Positions 1 through 9,748 of a DNA stretch of 64,000 nucleotides are shown here, in pieces; position 1 is the first letter of the stretch; every line of letters begins with the position of its first letter. The stretch lies in the NCBI GenBank assembly GCA_018266575.1, contig JAFEAE010000017.1:62001-126000 (forward strand), in the 5' to 3' direction. The notes beneath the pieces were generated by a model that ran no database searches, was not told where the DNA came from, and saw nothing but the letters and a program-made list of their open reading frames with translations. The translations under genes and the position numbers were made by a program. Source of the stretch: Bacteroidota bacterium. GTDB taxonomy: Bacteria; Bacteroidota; Bacteroidia; Chitinophagales; Chitinophagaceae.

Positions 1-206
1 GCTAATCTACATTTCCGGTTGCCGTTTAACACGCGTCAAAAAATCAAATCTGCTCGCAACTTCTGAAGATGGATTGCACACAACTGAAGCACTAAAAAAC
101 GCAGTTGAAACGGCATGCGAAAATTTCACACATGCGGTTAAGCTTTTGTTAAACTGGAAATGTGGCAATCAGCTATATGAAAAAAAGAACGCGGGTCGGT
201 GTTTTT
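1..206. other. Unassigned left edge
   Basis: No gene can be named here. A plus-strand frame is open from base 2 to a TAA at 218-220 (72 codons, no start inside the window). It runs a few bases into the 3' end of the LytTR gene on the other strand. It could be the tail of a gene starting outside the window or a chance open frame. Its translation matches no family I recognise. Confidence 0.3.
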
Positions 207-962
207 TTATGCTTCACTAATCCATTTTTTGAATGAAGAAGCATTCTCCTGGCTAATGATGATCTCTTCACTGACAGGTAGTGAAAGTTCGAGGCTGATC
301 TTGCTTTTTTCAAGAGGCTTGAAACGTTTTACATAATTTACGTTGATAATATATTTCCTGTTTGCGCGATAGAAGAACCGGTTATCCAGTTCATCTTCCA
401 ATTCTGCGAGGTTATTTTTTTCAGCAAGGTATTTTCTATTGTCTTTGTCTACAAGAAAGATCAACTTATGTTCCGTAAAAAAATAAACAATATCTTCCAC
501 ACGTATCGTTTGAAATTCCATGCCACGTTTCACCAACACACGTGAACGTTTACGTTCTACCCCGTTCATAATATTATTCAGGACAGAATGATTATTCACA
601 AAATGCTGTTGCAGGTTCTTGTATTTCCTGATCGCATTTTTTAAACGTTCGTGATTGATCGGTTTCAACAAATAATCGATACTGTTATAATCAAATGCTT
701 CTGTCAGATATTTATCATACGCTGTAATAAAAATTACAGGGCATGTAATGTTTACAGAATTGAAAATGCAAAACGAAAGCCCGTCTGTTAGCTGGATATC
801 CATTAATATCAGATCGGGTTGCAAATTCTTTTCGAGCCAATGAACACTTTCTCTGATTGTTGAACATGTTGCAACAACCTGTACATTTTCATCGATGGAA
901 TTCAATTCCTGCACAATATTTTCGAACGCGGGTTTTTCGTCTTCTATTATCAATACTTTCAT
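207..962 (-). CDS. LytTR-family response regulator
   Basis: This is a two-component response regulator of the LytR/AlgR type, expected to bind DNA in the cytoplasm after phosphorylation by the adjacent kinase. The receiver domain spans about residues 1-120, with the acidic pocket near residues 7-9, the phospho-acceptor Asp55 in LILMDIQ, and the conserved Lys100-Pro101 pair. A LytTR DNA-binding domain fills about residues 140-250. The 251-residue length is normal for the family. It follows the kinase gene by 3 bases, so the two are co-transcribed. The pair diverges from susC and may control that locus, which is an inference from position only. Confidence 0.93.
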   Translation of the reverse strand: MKVLIIEDEKPAFENIVQELNSIDENVQVVATCSTIRESVHWLEKNLQPDLILMDIQLTDGLSFCIFNSVNITCPVIFITAYDKYLTEAFDYNSIDYLLKPINHERLKNAIRKYKNLQQHFVNNHSVLNNIMNGVERKRSRVLVKRGMEFQTIRVEDIVYFFTEHKLIFLVDKDNRKYLAEKNNLAELEDELDNRFFYRANRKYIINVNYVKRFKPLEKSKISLELSLPVSEEIIISQENASSFKKWISEA

Positions 963-965
963 TGT

Positions 966-2003
966 TCAAAATTTTAAAACCGGTAATTTGACGGAAAAGA
1001 AGCCGGGATTATTTTCAATGATGATATTTTTTTTAGTGATCAGTTTGTATCGGTTATCAAGGTTGCTTAAACCGATTTTTGATGTATGCAACATATATGC
1101 TTTCGGTTTAACCGGGTTGCGCACAACAATATAATTGGATGAAATGGTAACATTAATATTTAGCGGGCTTGTATCATTAAAATCGTTATGCTTGATGGCA
1201 TTTTCTACAAGTGCCTGCATGGAAATTGGCGGGATTAAAAAATCTTCCGCAGCGAGATCGTTGATTTCTATTTCCATATTCACTGCATTGTGAAAACGTA
1301 TCTTCAGCAGGTAAAAATAATTGCTGATGAATTCCACTTCTTCACGTAGCAACACAAGGTCTTTATCTTTATTACCTAAAATATAACGATACACTTTTGC
1401 AAGGGTGTCGTTAAATAATTTTGCACTCGGCGCATCACGCATAATTAAAAACGAAAGTGTATTCAGCGAGTTAAAAATAAAATGCGGATCGATCTGGTTT
1501 TTTAATGCTTCCAATTCCGCCTGTGCTTTTGCAATGTTTAATTGCTCAACACGGGAAAGATTATACTCGCGTTCATCATTCAAAAAAACCATTTCATAAA
1601 TATTGGTAATAAAAGTTGCTGCAATAATAATTACCAATGTAGTATTGATAACCGGCTCGCCGGCATTTGCATAAACTTCTTTGGAATATTGTTTCCACAA
1701 ATACAACATCGACAATGATACAAAGCCTGAATAAATTATGTTAGCAAAAAAGAGAGATGCAATGATCTTATAATACTGCCCGTTTTGCCATGCGAATTTT
1801 TTTTTGATGAAATACATCAGGCGAACATTCCCTTCCCAAACAATAAATGCTATAAAAATAAAATAGGTGTAAGAAACAGCTAATTCCGCAAATCCATATT
1901 TGCGGTTTGTGATGAGGCCGGTAATATTTGGAATAAGCAATCCCAGTGCAGGTATGCAAAAAAGCCTGACTGTTCTGTCATTCAATGGCCGGTTGGTGTT
2001 CAT
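966..2003 (-). CDS. LytS/YesM-type sensor histidine kinase
   Basis: This is an inner-membrane sensor kinase of the His_kinase family paired with LytTR regulators. The N-terminal half holds four predicted membrane segments (about residues 12-30, 42-64, 78-104 and 118-138). The dimerisation/phosphotransfer motif QIDPHFIFNSLN carries His174. A HATPase region follows, with LVENAIKH and GLSNL motifs, so it looks catalytically intact, unlike the related protein at 9749-10840. It has no periplasmic sensor domain and probably senses a membrane or small-molecule signal. It lies immediately upstream of its regulator and diverges from susC across a 734-base gap. Confidence 0.92.
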   Translation of the reverse strand: MNTNRPLNDRTVRLFCIPALGLLIPNITGLITNRKYGFAELAVSYTYFIFIAFIVWEGNVRLMYFIKKKFAWQNGQYYKIIASLFFANIIYSGFVSLSMLYLWKQYSKEVYANAGEPVINTTLVIIIAATFITNIYEMVFLNDEREYNLSRVEQLNIAKAQAELEALKNQIDPHFIFNSLNTLSFLIMRDAPSAKLFNDTLAKVYRYILGNKDKDLVLLREEVEFISNYFYLLKIRFHNAVNMEIEINDLAAEDFLIPPISMQALVENAIKHNDFNDTSPLNINVTISSNYIVVRNPVKPKAYMLHTSKIGLSNLDNRYKLITKKNIIIENNPGFFSVKLPVLKF

Positions 2004-2737
2004 AGTTCAGTTAGGTTTGAATATATTATAGTTGAGTAGAGAAATTTCCCGGTTCGGAAACCCTTGTGTGTAGAATTATTGCTAATTACCAAACATACCC
2101 GGAAAGAAACAAGTTAAATGTTACAAACGGGCATTTTTTTATTTGAAACAACATCAAATTTATAAACTACTAAAATGGTAGACTTATTATTTTTTGCTTT
2201 CGCTGCTTTTGCCCGGTATTTTTTTGAAACCCTTTCCGGTTTAAGCTTCATTAATTCATGCTTCAGTGGCAAAATATCTCTGCTCGGTGAGATTATCAAC
2301 TAACCAGGAAACCTTCTGATTATTTTTACTTTACCAAAAGTAGAATAAGTCCTGGCTAAAATTTTTTCTAGCGGGTAACTTAAAAACTGGTTGCCCATAG
2401 AAGTTTTCTCATGTGATTCCGCAGGTGGTTTCTACCACCTGCTTGTTTTTTATACCGCTGCGGTCATTTCATTCCCGAATAATAAATCGAATAATTAACA
2501 TGAAGAGCGGTAAAATAAACCCGACTGAAGATAATTAAATTCATGTTTTACATGCTTCGGTATTCATTTTTCCTGCTTCGGTTATAAACGCATGCATTCA
2601 CTGCCTCAATTCATCTAATTTTTTTGTCTGAACTGGATTGCTGAAACGGCAAAACCACCTATTAAGTTTTCAAAAATCCTGTTTCAGCGATGGTTCATAA
2701 CTGAACCGGTTTTTTCATTTTAACTAAAACTACTTGT
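2004..2737. other. Divergent regulatory region, kinase/susC
   Basis: This 734-base gap has no credible gene. It holds the start region of the minus-strand kinase operon, an orphan plus-strand terminator (2421-2452), a short palindrome TACTTT..AAAGTA near 2326-2341, and an inverted pair GCTGAAAC (2640-2647) / GTTTCAGC (2681-2688) in what should be the susC leader. No clean -33/-7 promoter pair could be fixed. The length and hairpins suggest either a small RNA or a regulated leader upstream of susC. Confidence 0.5.
2421..2452 (+). terminator. Orphan Rho-independent terminator
   Basis: A perfect 8-bp stem GCAGGTGG (2421-2428) / CCACCTGC (2435-2442) with a 6-base loop is followed by TTGTTTTTTAT. 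It points along the plus strand, but no plus-strand gene lies upstream in the window apart from the open frame at the edge. It therefore ends an unannotated transcript or acts as an attenuator about 285 bases before susC. Confidence 0.75.
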
Positions 2738-5700
2738 ATGAGAAAAAAGTTTTTTTATGTATGGCTTTTGTTTCTTGTTACCTCCGGCGCTATCGCGCAA
2801 AACACACAGGTGACAGGAAAAATTACAGATGAAAAAGGGGTCCCGATCACCGGTGTGAGTGTGGTAGAAAAGAAAACAAAGAAAGGGACATCAACTGGCA
2901 TCGATGGAAATTTTACTCTCTCTGTGCCTGCAGGCGCTACGTTATTGATTTCGTATGTAGGTTTTGAAAAGAGAGAAATTGTTGCAAACAGCTCGCAACC
3001 GCTTACCATTGCATTAAAACCATTGAACCAATCATTGAGCGAGGTGGTTGTTACAGCACTTGGTATTAAACGCGAGAAGAAAGCGCTGGGATATGCAGTA
3101 ACCACTGTAGGAAGCAAAGACATTGAACTGAGGCCGGAAGGTGATATAGGCCGCGTATTAAACGGAAAAGTTGCCGGCCTTGATATATTGAATTCGAGTG
3201 GTATTTCAGGAAGCGGCACAAACATCAGTATCCGCGGTATCAGCACAATTACAGGCGGTGCGGCAACTCCGTTATTTATCGTTGATGGTGTACCGTTTGA
3301 TGGTGGTAATAATAATGACCTGAATTTCCAGGTTGGTGCAGGTATATCTTCATCCAGCCGGTTTCTTGATCTTGATCCGAACAACATCGAAAGCGTGAAC
3401 GTTTTGAAAGGATTAAGCGCAACAACATTGTACGGCGAAGCAGCAAGAAACGGGGTGATTTTGGTAACAACAAAAAACGGCTCATCCCACAAAACAAATA
3501 AAAAATTAGAGATCACTGCATCACAATCGTTATTTGCAAATACAGTTGCAAACCTTCCTGCCTACCAGGACCATTACGGCGGAGGCTTTGACCTGGTGCC
3601 ATCTGCAGCGTTCAGCAACTGGGGTGCAAAATTTACCACCCCGCCTGCACAGCTTGGATATTCCCCATCATTAGTTGCTGCTTATCCTGAATATGCAAAC
3701 AAAACACAGGATTACAAACCATATAAAAATGTGCCATCTTTTTTTCGCACCGGTATTGTAAAAACAACATCAATCAATATCGCATCGTCTGGCCAGAACA
3801 CTACTTTCAATGCCAACTACACTTATATGGATGACGAAGGCTTCACCCCAAATAACCGTGTTTACAAAAACAATTTCGGGTTAGGCGGAACTGCAAAACT
3901 TGCAAACAATTTTACACTGAATGGCGTATTGAATTTTGCGATCACTGATTTTCAGACACCGATCGTTGGTTCAAACAGCGGCGGCGGAACTGCAGATGTT
4001 GCTTCTGTTTTCAGCGCATTATTATTTACACCAAGAAGCGTAAACCTGATGGGGCTTCCTTACCAGGATCCGGTTACAGGCGGAAGCATTTATTACCGCC
4101 TTGGGAACGATATTCAAAACCCGAGGTGGACTGCACAAAATGCATTATCAGGTGATGTTACTTATCGTACTTACGGAACATTTGGTTTGAAGTACGATAT
4201 CCTGAAAGGATTAAGTGTGAATTATCGTTTTGGATTGGATCTCTACCAGGAACAACAAACACTCGAAGTAAATAAAGGAGGTGTTGAAGGCGGGCCCGGA
4301 TACGTAAATGGATTATACCGCACAACAAATATTTACAATTCTATCCTGAACAATACATTAAACATTAACTACAATACAAATCTTGGAAATAATTTTAACC
4401 TGAGCGTAGATGCAGGTGCGGATATGAGGCACGATTTATATAATCAATCAGGATTAAAAAGCACTCAGCAAATTGTGTTCGGGTTATTTGACCACAGCAA
4501 TTTTATAAGCCATGATATTGTTAGCGAAGATGGAATAGATCTTGATGGAAAAGTTGAAGAAAAGCGTGCAGGTTTATATGCACAGGCTGTTGTAGGTTAC
4601 AAGGATTACGCATACTTAACGCTGAATGGACGCAATGACTGGGTTTCTACACTTGAAAAAAATAACCGTCGTTTATTTTATCCGGGAGTTAGTTTATCCT
4701 TCATCCCTACTTCTTATATAGAAGGATTGAAAAACAGCAGCGCCGTAAATTACCTGAAACTGCGCGTTGGTTATTCAACCAGTGCTCATTTCCCTGTGCC
4801 TTATCAAACAAGGTCTTCCTTAATTATCATCACCAACCAATTTGTTGCAGGCAACGGAAACGTAGGTAATATTGCGGCAATACCAAACAATATTGCAAAC
4901 CCAAACCTGAAACCTGAGTTACTGAAAGAAGTAGAAGCAGGTATTGAAGGAAAATTTTTCGACAACAGGATATCACTTGACCTCACCGGTTATTTCCGCA
5001 CTGCAAGCAACCAGATACTCAGCCGCCAGTTAGATGGTTCAACAGGATCTACTTCTACAACAATCAATGCAGGCGCTGTTGATAACAAAGGGATTGAACT
5101 GGCATTGGGCTATGTTGTTGTAAGAAATAAAGACTGGAGGTGGGAACTGAATGGATTATTCACACTCAATCGCAGTAAAGTACACGACATGCCTGCCGAC
5201 ATCAAACAAATATTGATCACCGGCTTCAGCAATACAGGCCTTGGTTCTTATGCGATCAATGGCAAACCGCTTGGTGTATTGCAAGGAACGTATGTGCAAC
5301 TGGATACCGGCGCCACCAGTCATTCTACCGGCAAAAAAATTGTTGACAACAACGGGTACTACCTCTCATCAGCAGATATCGCCATCATCGGCGACCCCAA
5401 CCCGGACTATAAGCTAACGGGGATCAGTACCCTAAGTTATAAAGCATTCTCCTTCCGTATGCAATGGGATTATACACATGGCGGACAGGTATATTCAAAT
5501 ACAGTGCGCACATTACTGGCACGTGGAGTAACCAAAGACACTGACTTTGACAGATCGCTTCCTTACATATTGCCGAATACCGTTAAGCAGGATGGGACAC
5601 CAAATGATCTTCAACAGAGTGTCGATAACACCTATTTTAATTCGTATGGGTTCGGCCCGAATTCAACCGGTGTGTGGGATGCTACGCTTATACGTCTCCG

Positions 5701-5935
5701 TGAGGTTTCAATTTCATACAGCCTTCCTGCAAGTGTGCTGAAGAAAACACCGTTTGGTGCAGCATCTTTCTCCATATCCGGAACCAATGTGTGGTACCTC
5801 GCCCCCAATTTTCCGAAGTATACACACTTCGATCCGGAAAGCAACAGCCTTGGAGTAAGCAATTCGAAAGGATTCGATTTCCAGACAGGCCCGTCTTCAC
5901 GCAGGATCGGTGCAAGTATCAGGGTTTCTTTCTAA
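2738..5935 (+). CDS. SusC/RagA-type TonB-linked outer membrane receptor
   Basis: This is a TonB-dependent transporter that imports a nutrient, typically an oligosaccharide or peptide, across the outer membrane together with its SusD lipoprotein. Residues 1-20 are a signal peptide ending ..GAIAQ. A carboxypeptidase-regulatory-like domain follows (about 24-97), then the SusC signature EVVVTALGIKREKK (102-115), a plug domain with VLNGKVAGLDI (about 140-150) and VNVLKGLSATTLYG, and a beta-barrel to the terminal Phe (..IRVSF). The 1065-residue length is typical. SusD starts 18 bases downstream. No carbohydrate-active enzyme lies nearby, so the substrate cannot be named. Confidence 0.96.
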   Translation: MRKKFFYVWLLFLVTSGAIAQNTQVTGKITDEKGVPITGVSVVEKKTKKGTSTGIDGNFTLSVPAGATLLISYVGFEKREIVANSSQPLTIALKPLNQSLSEVVVTALGIKREKKALGYAVTTVGSKDIELRPEGDIGRVLNGKVAGLDILNSSGISGSGTNISIRGISTITGGAATPLFIVDGVPFDGGNNNDLNFQVGAGISSSSRFLDLDPNNIESVNVLKGLSATTLYGEAARNGVILVTTKNGSSHKTNKKLEITASQSLFANTVANLPAYQDHYGGGFDLVPSAAFSNWGAKFTTPPAQLGYSPSLVAAYPEYANKTQDYKPYKNVPSFFRTGIVKTTSINIASSGQNTTFNANYTYMDDEGFTPNNRVYKNNFGLGGTAKLANNFTLNGVLNFAITDFQTPIVGSNSGGGTADVASVFSALLFTPRSVNLMGLPYQDPVTGGSIYYRLGNDIQNPRWTAQNALSGDVTYRTYGTFGLKYDILKGLSVNYRFGLDLYQEQQTLEVNKGGVEGGPGYVNGLYRTTNIYNSILNNTLNINYNTNLGNNFNLSVDAGADMRHDLYNQSGLKSTQQIVFGLFDHSNFISHDIVSEDGIDLDGKVEEKRAGLYAQAVVGYKDYAYLTLNGRNDWVSTLEKNNRRLFYPGVSLSFIPTSYIEGLKNSSAVNYLKLRVGYSTSAHFPVPYQTRSSLIIITNQFVAGNGNVGNIAAIPNNIANPNLKPELLKEVEAGIEGKFFDNRISLDLTGYFRTASNQILSRQLDGSTGSTSTTINAGAVDNKGIELALGYVVVRNKDWRWELNGLFTLNRSKVHDMPADIKQILITGFSNTGLGSYAINGKPLGVLQGTYVQLDTGATSHSTGKKIVDNNGYYLSSADIAIIGDPNPDYKLTGISTLSYKAFSFRMQWDYTHGGQVYSNTVRTLLARGVTKDTDFDRSLPYILPNTVKQDGTPNDLQQSVDNTYFNSYGFGPNSTGVWDATLIRLREVSISYSLPASVLKKTPFGAASFSISGTNVWYLAPNFPKYTHFDPESNSLGVSNSKGFDFQTGPSSRRIGASIRVSF

Positions 5936-5953
5936 ACACAAAAGCTAATTAAT

Positions 5954-7738
5954 ATGAAACTAAAAAAAATAATACTCTTTTCGTGCGCATTATCTGTTTT
6001 CTGTGCATGCAAGAAATTCAACAATAGTTTTGATTCTTTATTAAATAATCCGAGTTCTCCAACACCTGCAGCAGCAGACGTTGACCTCTACCTGAACAAT
6101 CTGGAATTGAGCCTTGGCACAACTGACCAGACTCTTGCAACAGGAAATTTTTATTCAGGTTATGATGCTGTAGCAAACATTCAGGGTGTGTCTGATTTTG
6201 CAGCACAGCTAACCAGGATGCAGGCATTAGTAACAGGCAACACCTATTTCAATGCTTTTGCCCCGGGAAATTTCGACAACATGTGGTTGACTGCTTATAC
6301 GAATATTTTTAAAACAGCCAACACTATGATCCCGCTTGCCGAAGAAAAAGGACAGTACATACATGCAGGAATTGCAAAAGTTATGAAAGCTTATACCATG
6401 ATAACATTGGTTGATGTGTTTGGCGATATTCCTTACTCAGAAGCAAACCAGGGAGTAACTATTCCAAACCCGAAAGCTGATAAAGGAGCTGATGTATATG
6501 CTGCTGCACTATCAATGCTTGATTCTGCAATTGCAGAACTCGCCCAACCTGTATCAGCAACAGGAAAACCAACCAATGATATTTTTTATAATGGCGATGC
6601 AGGAAGCTGGATCACGCTTGCAAAAACCATCAAACTGAAAACATACCTGCAAATGCGGCTCGTTGATAATAGTGTTGCTTCAAAAATCTCAGACCTCATT
6701 ACAGAAAATGATCTGATCAATTCCGCATCGCAGGATTTTGTATTCAGTTTTTCGACGCATAACCAGGCACCAGACAGCAGGCACCCGAATTATATTTTAA
6801 ATTATGGAACTGATGCCGGCGCTACAGATTACATGGGCAATTATTTTATGTGGCTGATGGTCCAGGAAAAAGGATTCGTTGATCCGCGCACACGCTATTA
6901 TCTCTATCGTCAATGCGATAATATTTTAAATGATCCACGTTTGCCCGACCAGACAACACTTCAGTTTGCGATCCCTTGTTATTTCAGGGCATATCCTCCG
7001 TATTACCCCGCAACTTCAAACCCTACAAACATAGGTTTTACAAGCACACCGTATTGCATTGTTGATTCAGGGTATTGGGGAAGGGACCATGAAAACAACG
7101 AAGGGTTTGGGCCAGATCAATTGTTGCGGACAACTTGGGGATTATATCCCGCTGCCGGAGCATTTGATGCGAACCAAAACACAGCGATCGGACAAAGTTC
7201 AGGACGAGTTTCAGGTGCAAAAGGAAATGGAATCTTCCCGATATGGCTTTCTTCGTTTACCTATTTTGCAGAAGCAGAAGCTGCATTGACATTAGGAACC
7301 CCCGGCGATCCGCAGCAACTGTTGGCAAAAGCAATCAATGCATCGTTTGACAAGGTTTCCAACTTTGCAACAACTGTTGGTTACACGTTGCCTACCACAG
7401 ATACTTCGATGCTCATCACCCCTTCCAATCAACAGAATTATGTAAATAAAGTAATGGCGCAATATCAAAACGCAACGAGCACTGATGCGAAACTGAATAT
7501 TATTATGAAAGAATATTATCTCGCTGCATGGGGAAATGGAATTGAACCTTACAACAATTACAGGCGGACAGGTAAACCGGATAATATGCAACCGGCACTT
7601 ACGCCAAACCCGGGTTCATTCACTCGCTCATTTTTCTATCCTGCAGCTTATGTGAATTTCAACAAGAACGCGACTCAAAAGCCGGGAACCAATGTAAAAG
7701 TATTCTGGGATAATAACCCCGATGATTTTGTAAAATAA
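5954..7738 (+). CDS. SusD/RagB-like nutrient-binding lipoprotein
   Basis: This is the surface lipoprotein that caps the SusC barrel and captures substrate. The signal peptide ends in a cysteine (Cys17 or Cys19 in CALSVFCACKK). The body matches the SusD-like_2 branch: a TPR-rich helical region with KVMKAYTMITLVDVFGDIPYSEA (about residues 139-161, quoted in part from memory of the family) and a YAAALSMLDSAIAEL helix. The 594-residue length is slightly long for this branch. It is translated directly after susC and is followed 13 bases later by a third lipoprotein gene, making a three-gene operon that ends at the terminator at 8681-8712. Confidence 0.93.
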   Translation: MKLKKIILFSCALSVFCACKKFNNSFDSLLNNPSSPTPAAADVDLYLNNLELSLGTTDQTLATGNFYSGYDAVANIQGVSDFAAQLTRMQALVTGNTYFNAFAPGNFDNMWLTAYTNIFKTANTMIPLAEEKGQYIHAGIAKVMKAYTMITLVDVFGDIPYSEANQGVTIPNPKADKGADVYAAALSMLDSAIAELAQPVSATGKPTNDIFYNGDAGSWITLAKTIKLKTYLQMRLVDNSVASKISDLITENDLINSASQDFVFSFSTHNQAPDSRHPNYILNYGTDAGATDYMGNYFMWLMVQEKGFVDPRTRYYLYRQCDNILNDPRLPDQTTLQFAIPCYFRAYPPYYPATSNPTNIGFTSTPYCIVDSGYWGRDHENNEGFGPDQLLRTTWGLYPAAGAFDANQNTAIGQSSGRVSGAKGNGIFPIWLSSFTYFAEAEAALTLGTPGDPQQLLAKAINASFDKVSNFATTVGYTLPTTDTSMLITPSNQQNYVNKVMAQYQNATSTDAKLNIIMKEYYLAAWGNGIEPYNNYRRTGKPDNMQPALTPNPGSFTRSFFYPAAYVNFNKNATQKPGTNVKVFWDNNPDDFVK

Positions 7739-7751
7739 AAACAAACACACC

Positions 7752-8624
7752 ATGAAAAAATCAATCATTATATTTTCAGTGCTTGCTATTATTTTGTGCA
7801 GCACAAACTCATGCAAAAAAGGGGATATTTCCGGCGACCATAGTACACTTGTTCTTGGCGCATACTTAACACTGAGTGCGCAGGGAAATGCAAACCTCGA
7901 TTACAAACATATTGATACAAGTTCCGTGAGCATTACTGTTGGCAGTGTTGGTGTGGATGTGCAATCCGTAAATGTTTATGTGGTGAAAGGACAAAATCTT
8001 GATCCATCAACATGGAAACTTGTCAAGAATGTTCCGTTCACATCACAGGGGACCGTGCTGACTGTAACCGGTGGAGAAATGGCACAAGCATTGGGAATAG
8101 ATCCGGACAGCATCAATACAGACCTGAGTTTGTATCCTGAAGCAGTAACAAAAGACGGAAGAAAATTTTCGATAGCGAATACACCAACTACGTTTGAATC
8201 TTTTCCTGCGTATAACATGGCATTCATATGGCCGGTAACACTGATCAATTATGTTTGCCCTTACGATCAATCTTTTTTCAATGGAAGTTTTGCAGTGATA
8301 AGTGATCAATGGCAGGATTATACTTCAGGAGATCTGGTAACTGTTACCCCAGGCCCAGGCGTTAACCAGATAACTCTAGCGCTTTATCCGAAACCCGGAG
8401 TTGGAAGTAACCGAAAAAATATTGTTGCAAATGTAGACCCGACAACAGACAGCCTTAGTGTTCCATCGCAAATATTTGGTGATTACGGAGGTGATGTTAA
8501 TTTTTCCTGCACAGGAGTTGGAGTACTCTCGGCGTGTTCCGGAGTAATCTCTTTAACTCTTGACATTTCGTCTCCTGCCGATGGTGATTTTGGTTTGTTT
8601 ACCATTGTTTTGACAAAACAATAA
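7752..8624 (+). CDS. SusCD-associated lipoprotein of unknown function
   Basis: This 290-residue protein has a lipoprotein signal with Cys21 (ILCSTNSCKK), so it is probably anchored in the outer membrane beside SusCD. The body is beta-rich and looks like one or two immunoglobulin-like domains (about 30-160 and 170-290), a common design for third-position SusE/SusF-like or DUF1735-like accessory proteins. I do not recognise a specific family. It is 13 bases from susD and is the last gene before a strong terminator, so it belongs to the same transcript. A role in substrate binding is inference from position. Confidence 0.72.
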   Translation: MKKSIIIFSVLAIILCSTNSCKKGDISGDHSTLVLGAYLTLSAQGNANLDYKHIDTSSVSITVGSVGVDVQSVNVYVVKGQNLDPSTWKLVKNVPFTSQGTVLTVTGGEMAQALGIDPDSINTDLSLYPEAVTKDGRKFSIANTPTTFESFPAYNMAFIWPVTLINYVCPYDQSFFNGSFAVISDQWQDYTSGDLVTVTPGPGVNQITLALYPKPGVGSNRKNIVANVDPTTDSLSVPSQIFGDYGGDVNFSCTGVGVLSACSGVISLTLDISSPADGDFGLFTIVLTKQ

Positions 8625-8680
8625 GCATCCGGGATCGGGTGGAATAATTTCAAAAGATCCGGCATATTAAAACTTCACGC

Positions 8681-8712
8681 AAAGGCTGCCATTTACAAGC
8701 AGCCTTTTGTGT
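8681..8712 (+). terminator. Terminator of the susCD operon
   Basis: A perfect 9-bp stem AAAGGCTGC (8681-8689) / GCAGCCTTT (8699-8707) with a 9-base loop is followed by a short T-rich run. It lies 57 bases after the third lipoprotein gene on the same strand. It separates the SusCD operon from the TPR gene at 8812. Just beyond it, ACCATTGACCATTAG (8722-8736) is a small example of the tandem words seen in other spacers. Confidence 0.85.
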
Positions 8713-8811
8713 GAAAACACAACCATTGACCATTAGCCTTGTTTTTAAACCGCTGATGTGATTTCCGGAAATAACTCAAAGCATTTTCTTATTTTTTATA
8801 AAATCAGTTAA

Positions 8812-9717
8812 ATGAAAAATATTTTACTAAGCCTGTTATTTGTAGTAGCAGTAAGCAATTTTTTGAGTGCACAAAACATTTTACAGGTAGCTGATTCTTT
8901 CTTTTATCAGTCAGATTGGAAAGCAGCGAAAGAAAAATATGCCATGTATTTGCGCGATACATCAACCAATGCAATTGCATGGAACCGCCTGGGATATTGC
9001 AACTACAATATGGGCATGTATGAGGAAGCTGTGAAAAGTTATGAAAAAGCACTCGGCAACAAACCTTCACCACAATTAAAATTTATTGTTGAATCGAGGC
9101 TGGCGAAAGTATATGCAAAAGAAAATAAAAACGATGCGTCTGTAAACTGGTTAAATAAAGCTATCGGTGATGGATATACGAACATTCATGAAATGGACAG
9201 CAGCAGTGATTTTGAATCCCTGAGAAATACGCAGGCATTTAAAGATGCAAGGCAAAAAGCGTTTATCATCGCATACCCGTGTTCTGCAGATGTGCATTCA
9301 AGGCAATTTGATTTTTGGATCGGCGAATGGGATGTATATCAAACCGGCACAAAAAATTTAGTAGGGCACAGCATCATTCAATCCATATCAGGTGGTTGCG
9401 CAATTTTAGAAAACTGGACATCATTGGCAGGTGCGCATAACGGAAAAAGCATTAATTATTACGATACGCTTGCAAAAGCATGGGAACAAGACTGGGTCGG
9501 CTCTTCCGGCGATATACAACGTTTTACAAATGGAAGATATGAAAATGAAAAAATGATGTTCACGTATACTACTAAACAAAACGGGCAAAAAGCTTTTGGT
9601 AATTTTATATTCTATAATCTCGGAGCTGACAAAGTCCGGCAATACCAGGATGTTTCTGTTGATGATGGCAAAACTTTCCAGGTATCTTATGATTTCACCT
9701 ATATCCGAAAAAAGTAA
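8812..9717 (+). CDS. Secreted TPR protein with DUF1579-like C-terminal domain
   Basis: Residues 1-21 form a signal peptide (..SNFLSAQ), so the protein is exported. About residues 22-130 are TPR repeats (AWNRLGYCNYNMGMYEEAVK is a clear one). The C-terminal half (about 163-300) begins with RQFDFWIGEWDVY, the hallmark of DUF1579-type lipocalin-like domains, and is probably a small beta-barrel. The combination suggests a periplasmic ligand-binding or scaffold protein. It lies 31 bases upstream of the degenerate kinase and is probably co-transcribed with it. A link to the SusCD locus is only positional. Confidence 0.8.
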   Translation: MKNILLSLLFVVAVSNFLSAQNILQVADSFFYQSDWKAAKEKYAMYLRDTSTNAIAWNRLGYCNYNMGMYEEAVKSYEKALGNKPSPQLKFIVESRLAKVYAKENKNDASVNWLNKAIGDGYTNIHEMDSSSDFESLRNTQAFKDARQKAFIIAYPCSADVHSRQFDFWIGEWDVYQTGTKNLVGHSIIQSISGGCAILENWTSLAGAHNGKSINYYDTLAKAWEQDWVGSSGDIQRFTNGRYENEKMMFTYTTKQNGQKAFGNFIFYNLGADKVRQYQDVSVDDGKTFQVSYDFTYIRKK

Positions 9718-9748
9718 GTGCTTTTATTTTTAAAGCAAAACAGGTTTA

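Noticed and set aside
2114..2299. Basic 61-residue minus-strand frame upstream of susC
   Set aside because: It needs a TTG start (or a shorter ATG start), lies in AT-rich regulatory DNA, and has no recognisable fold or ribosome-binding context.
2755..3516. 253-codon minus-strand frame opposite susC
   Set aside because: It is a shadow frame of a strongly supported SusC gene with typical codon use; no start or promoter context supports it.
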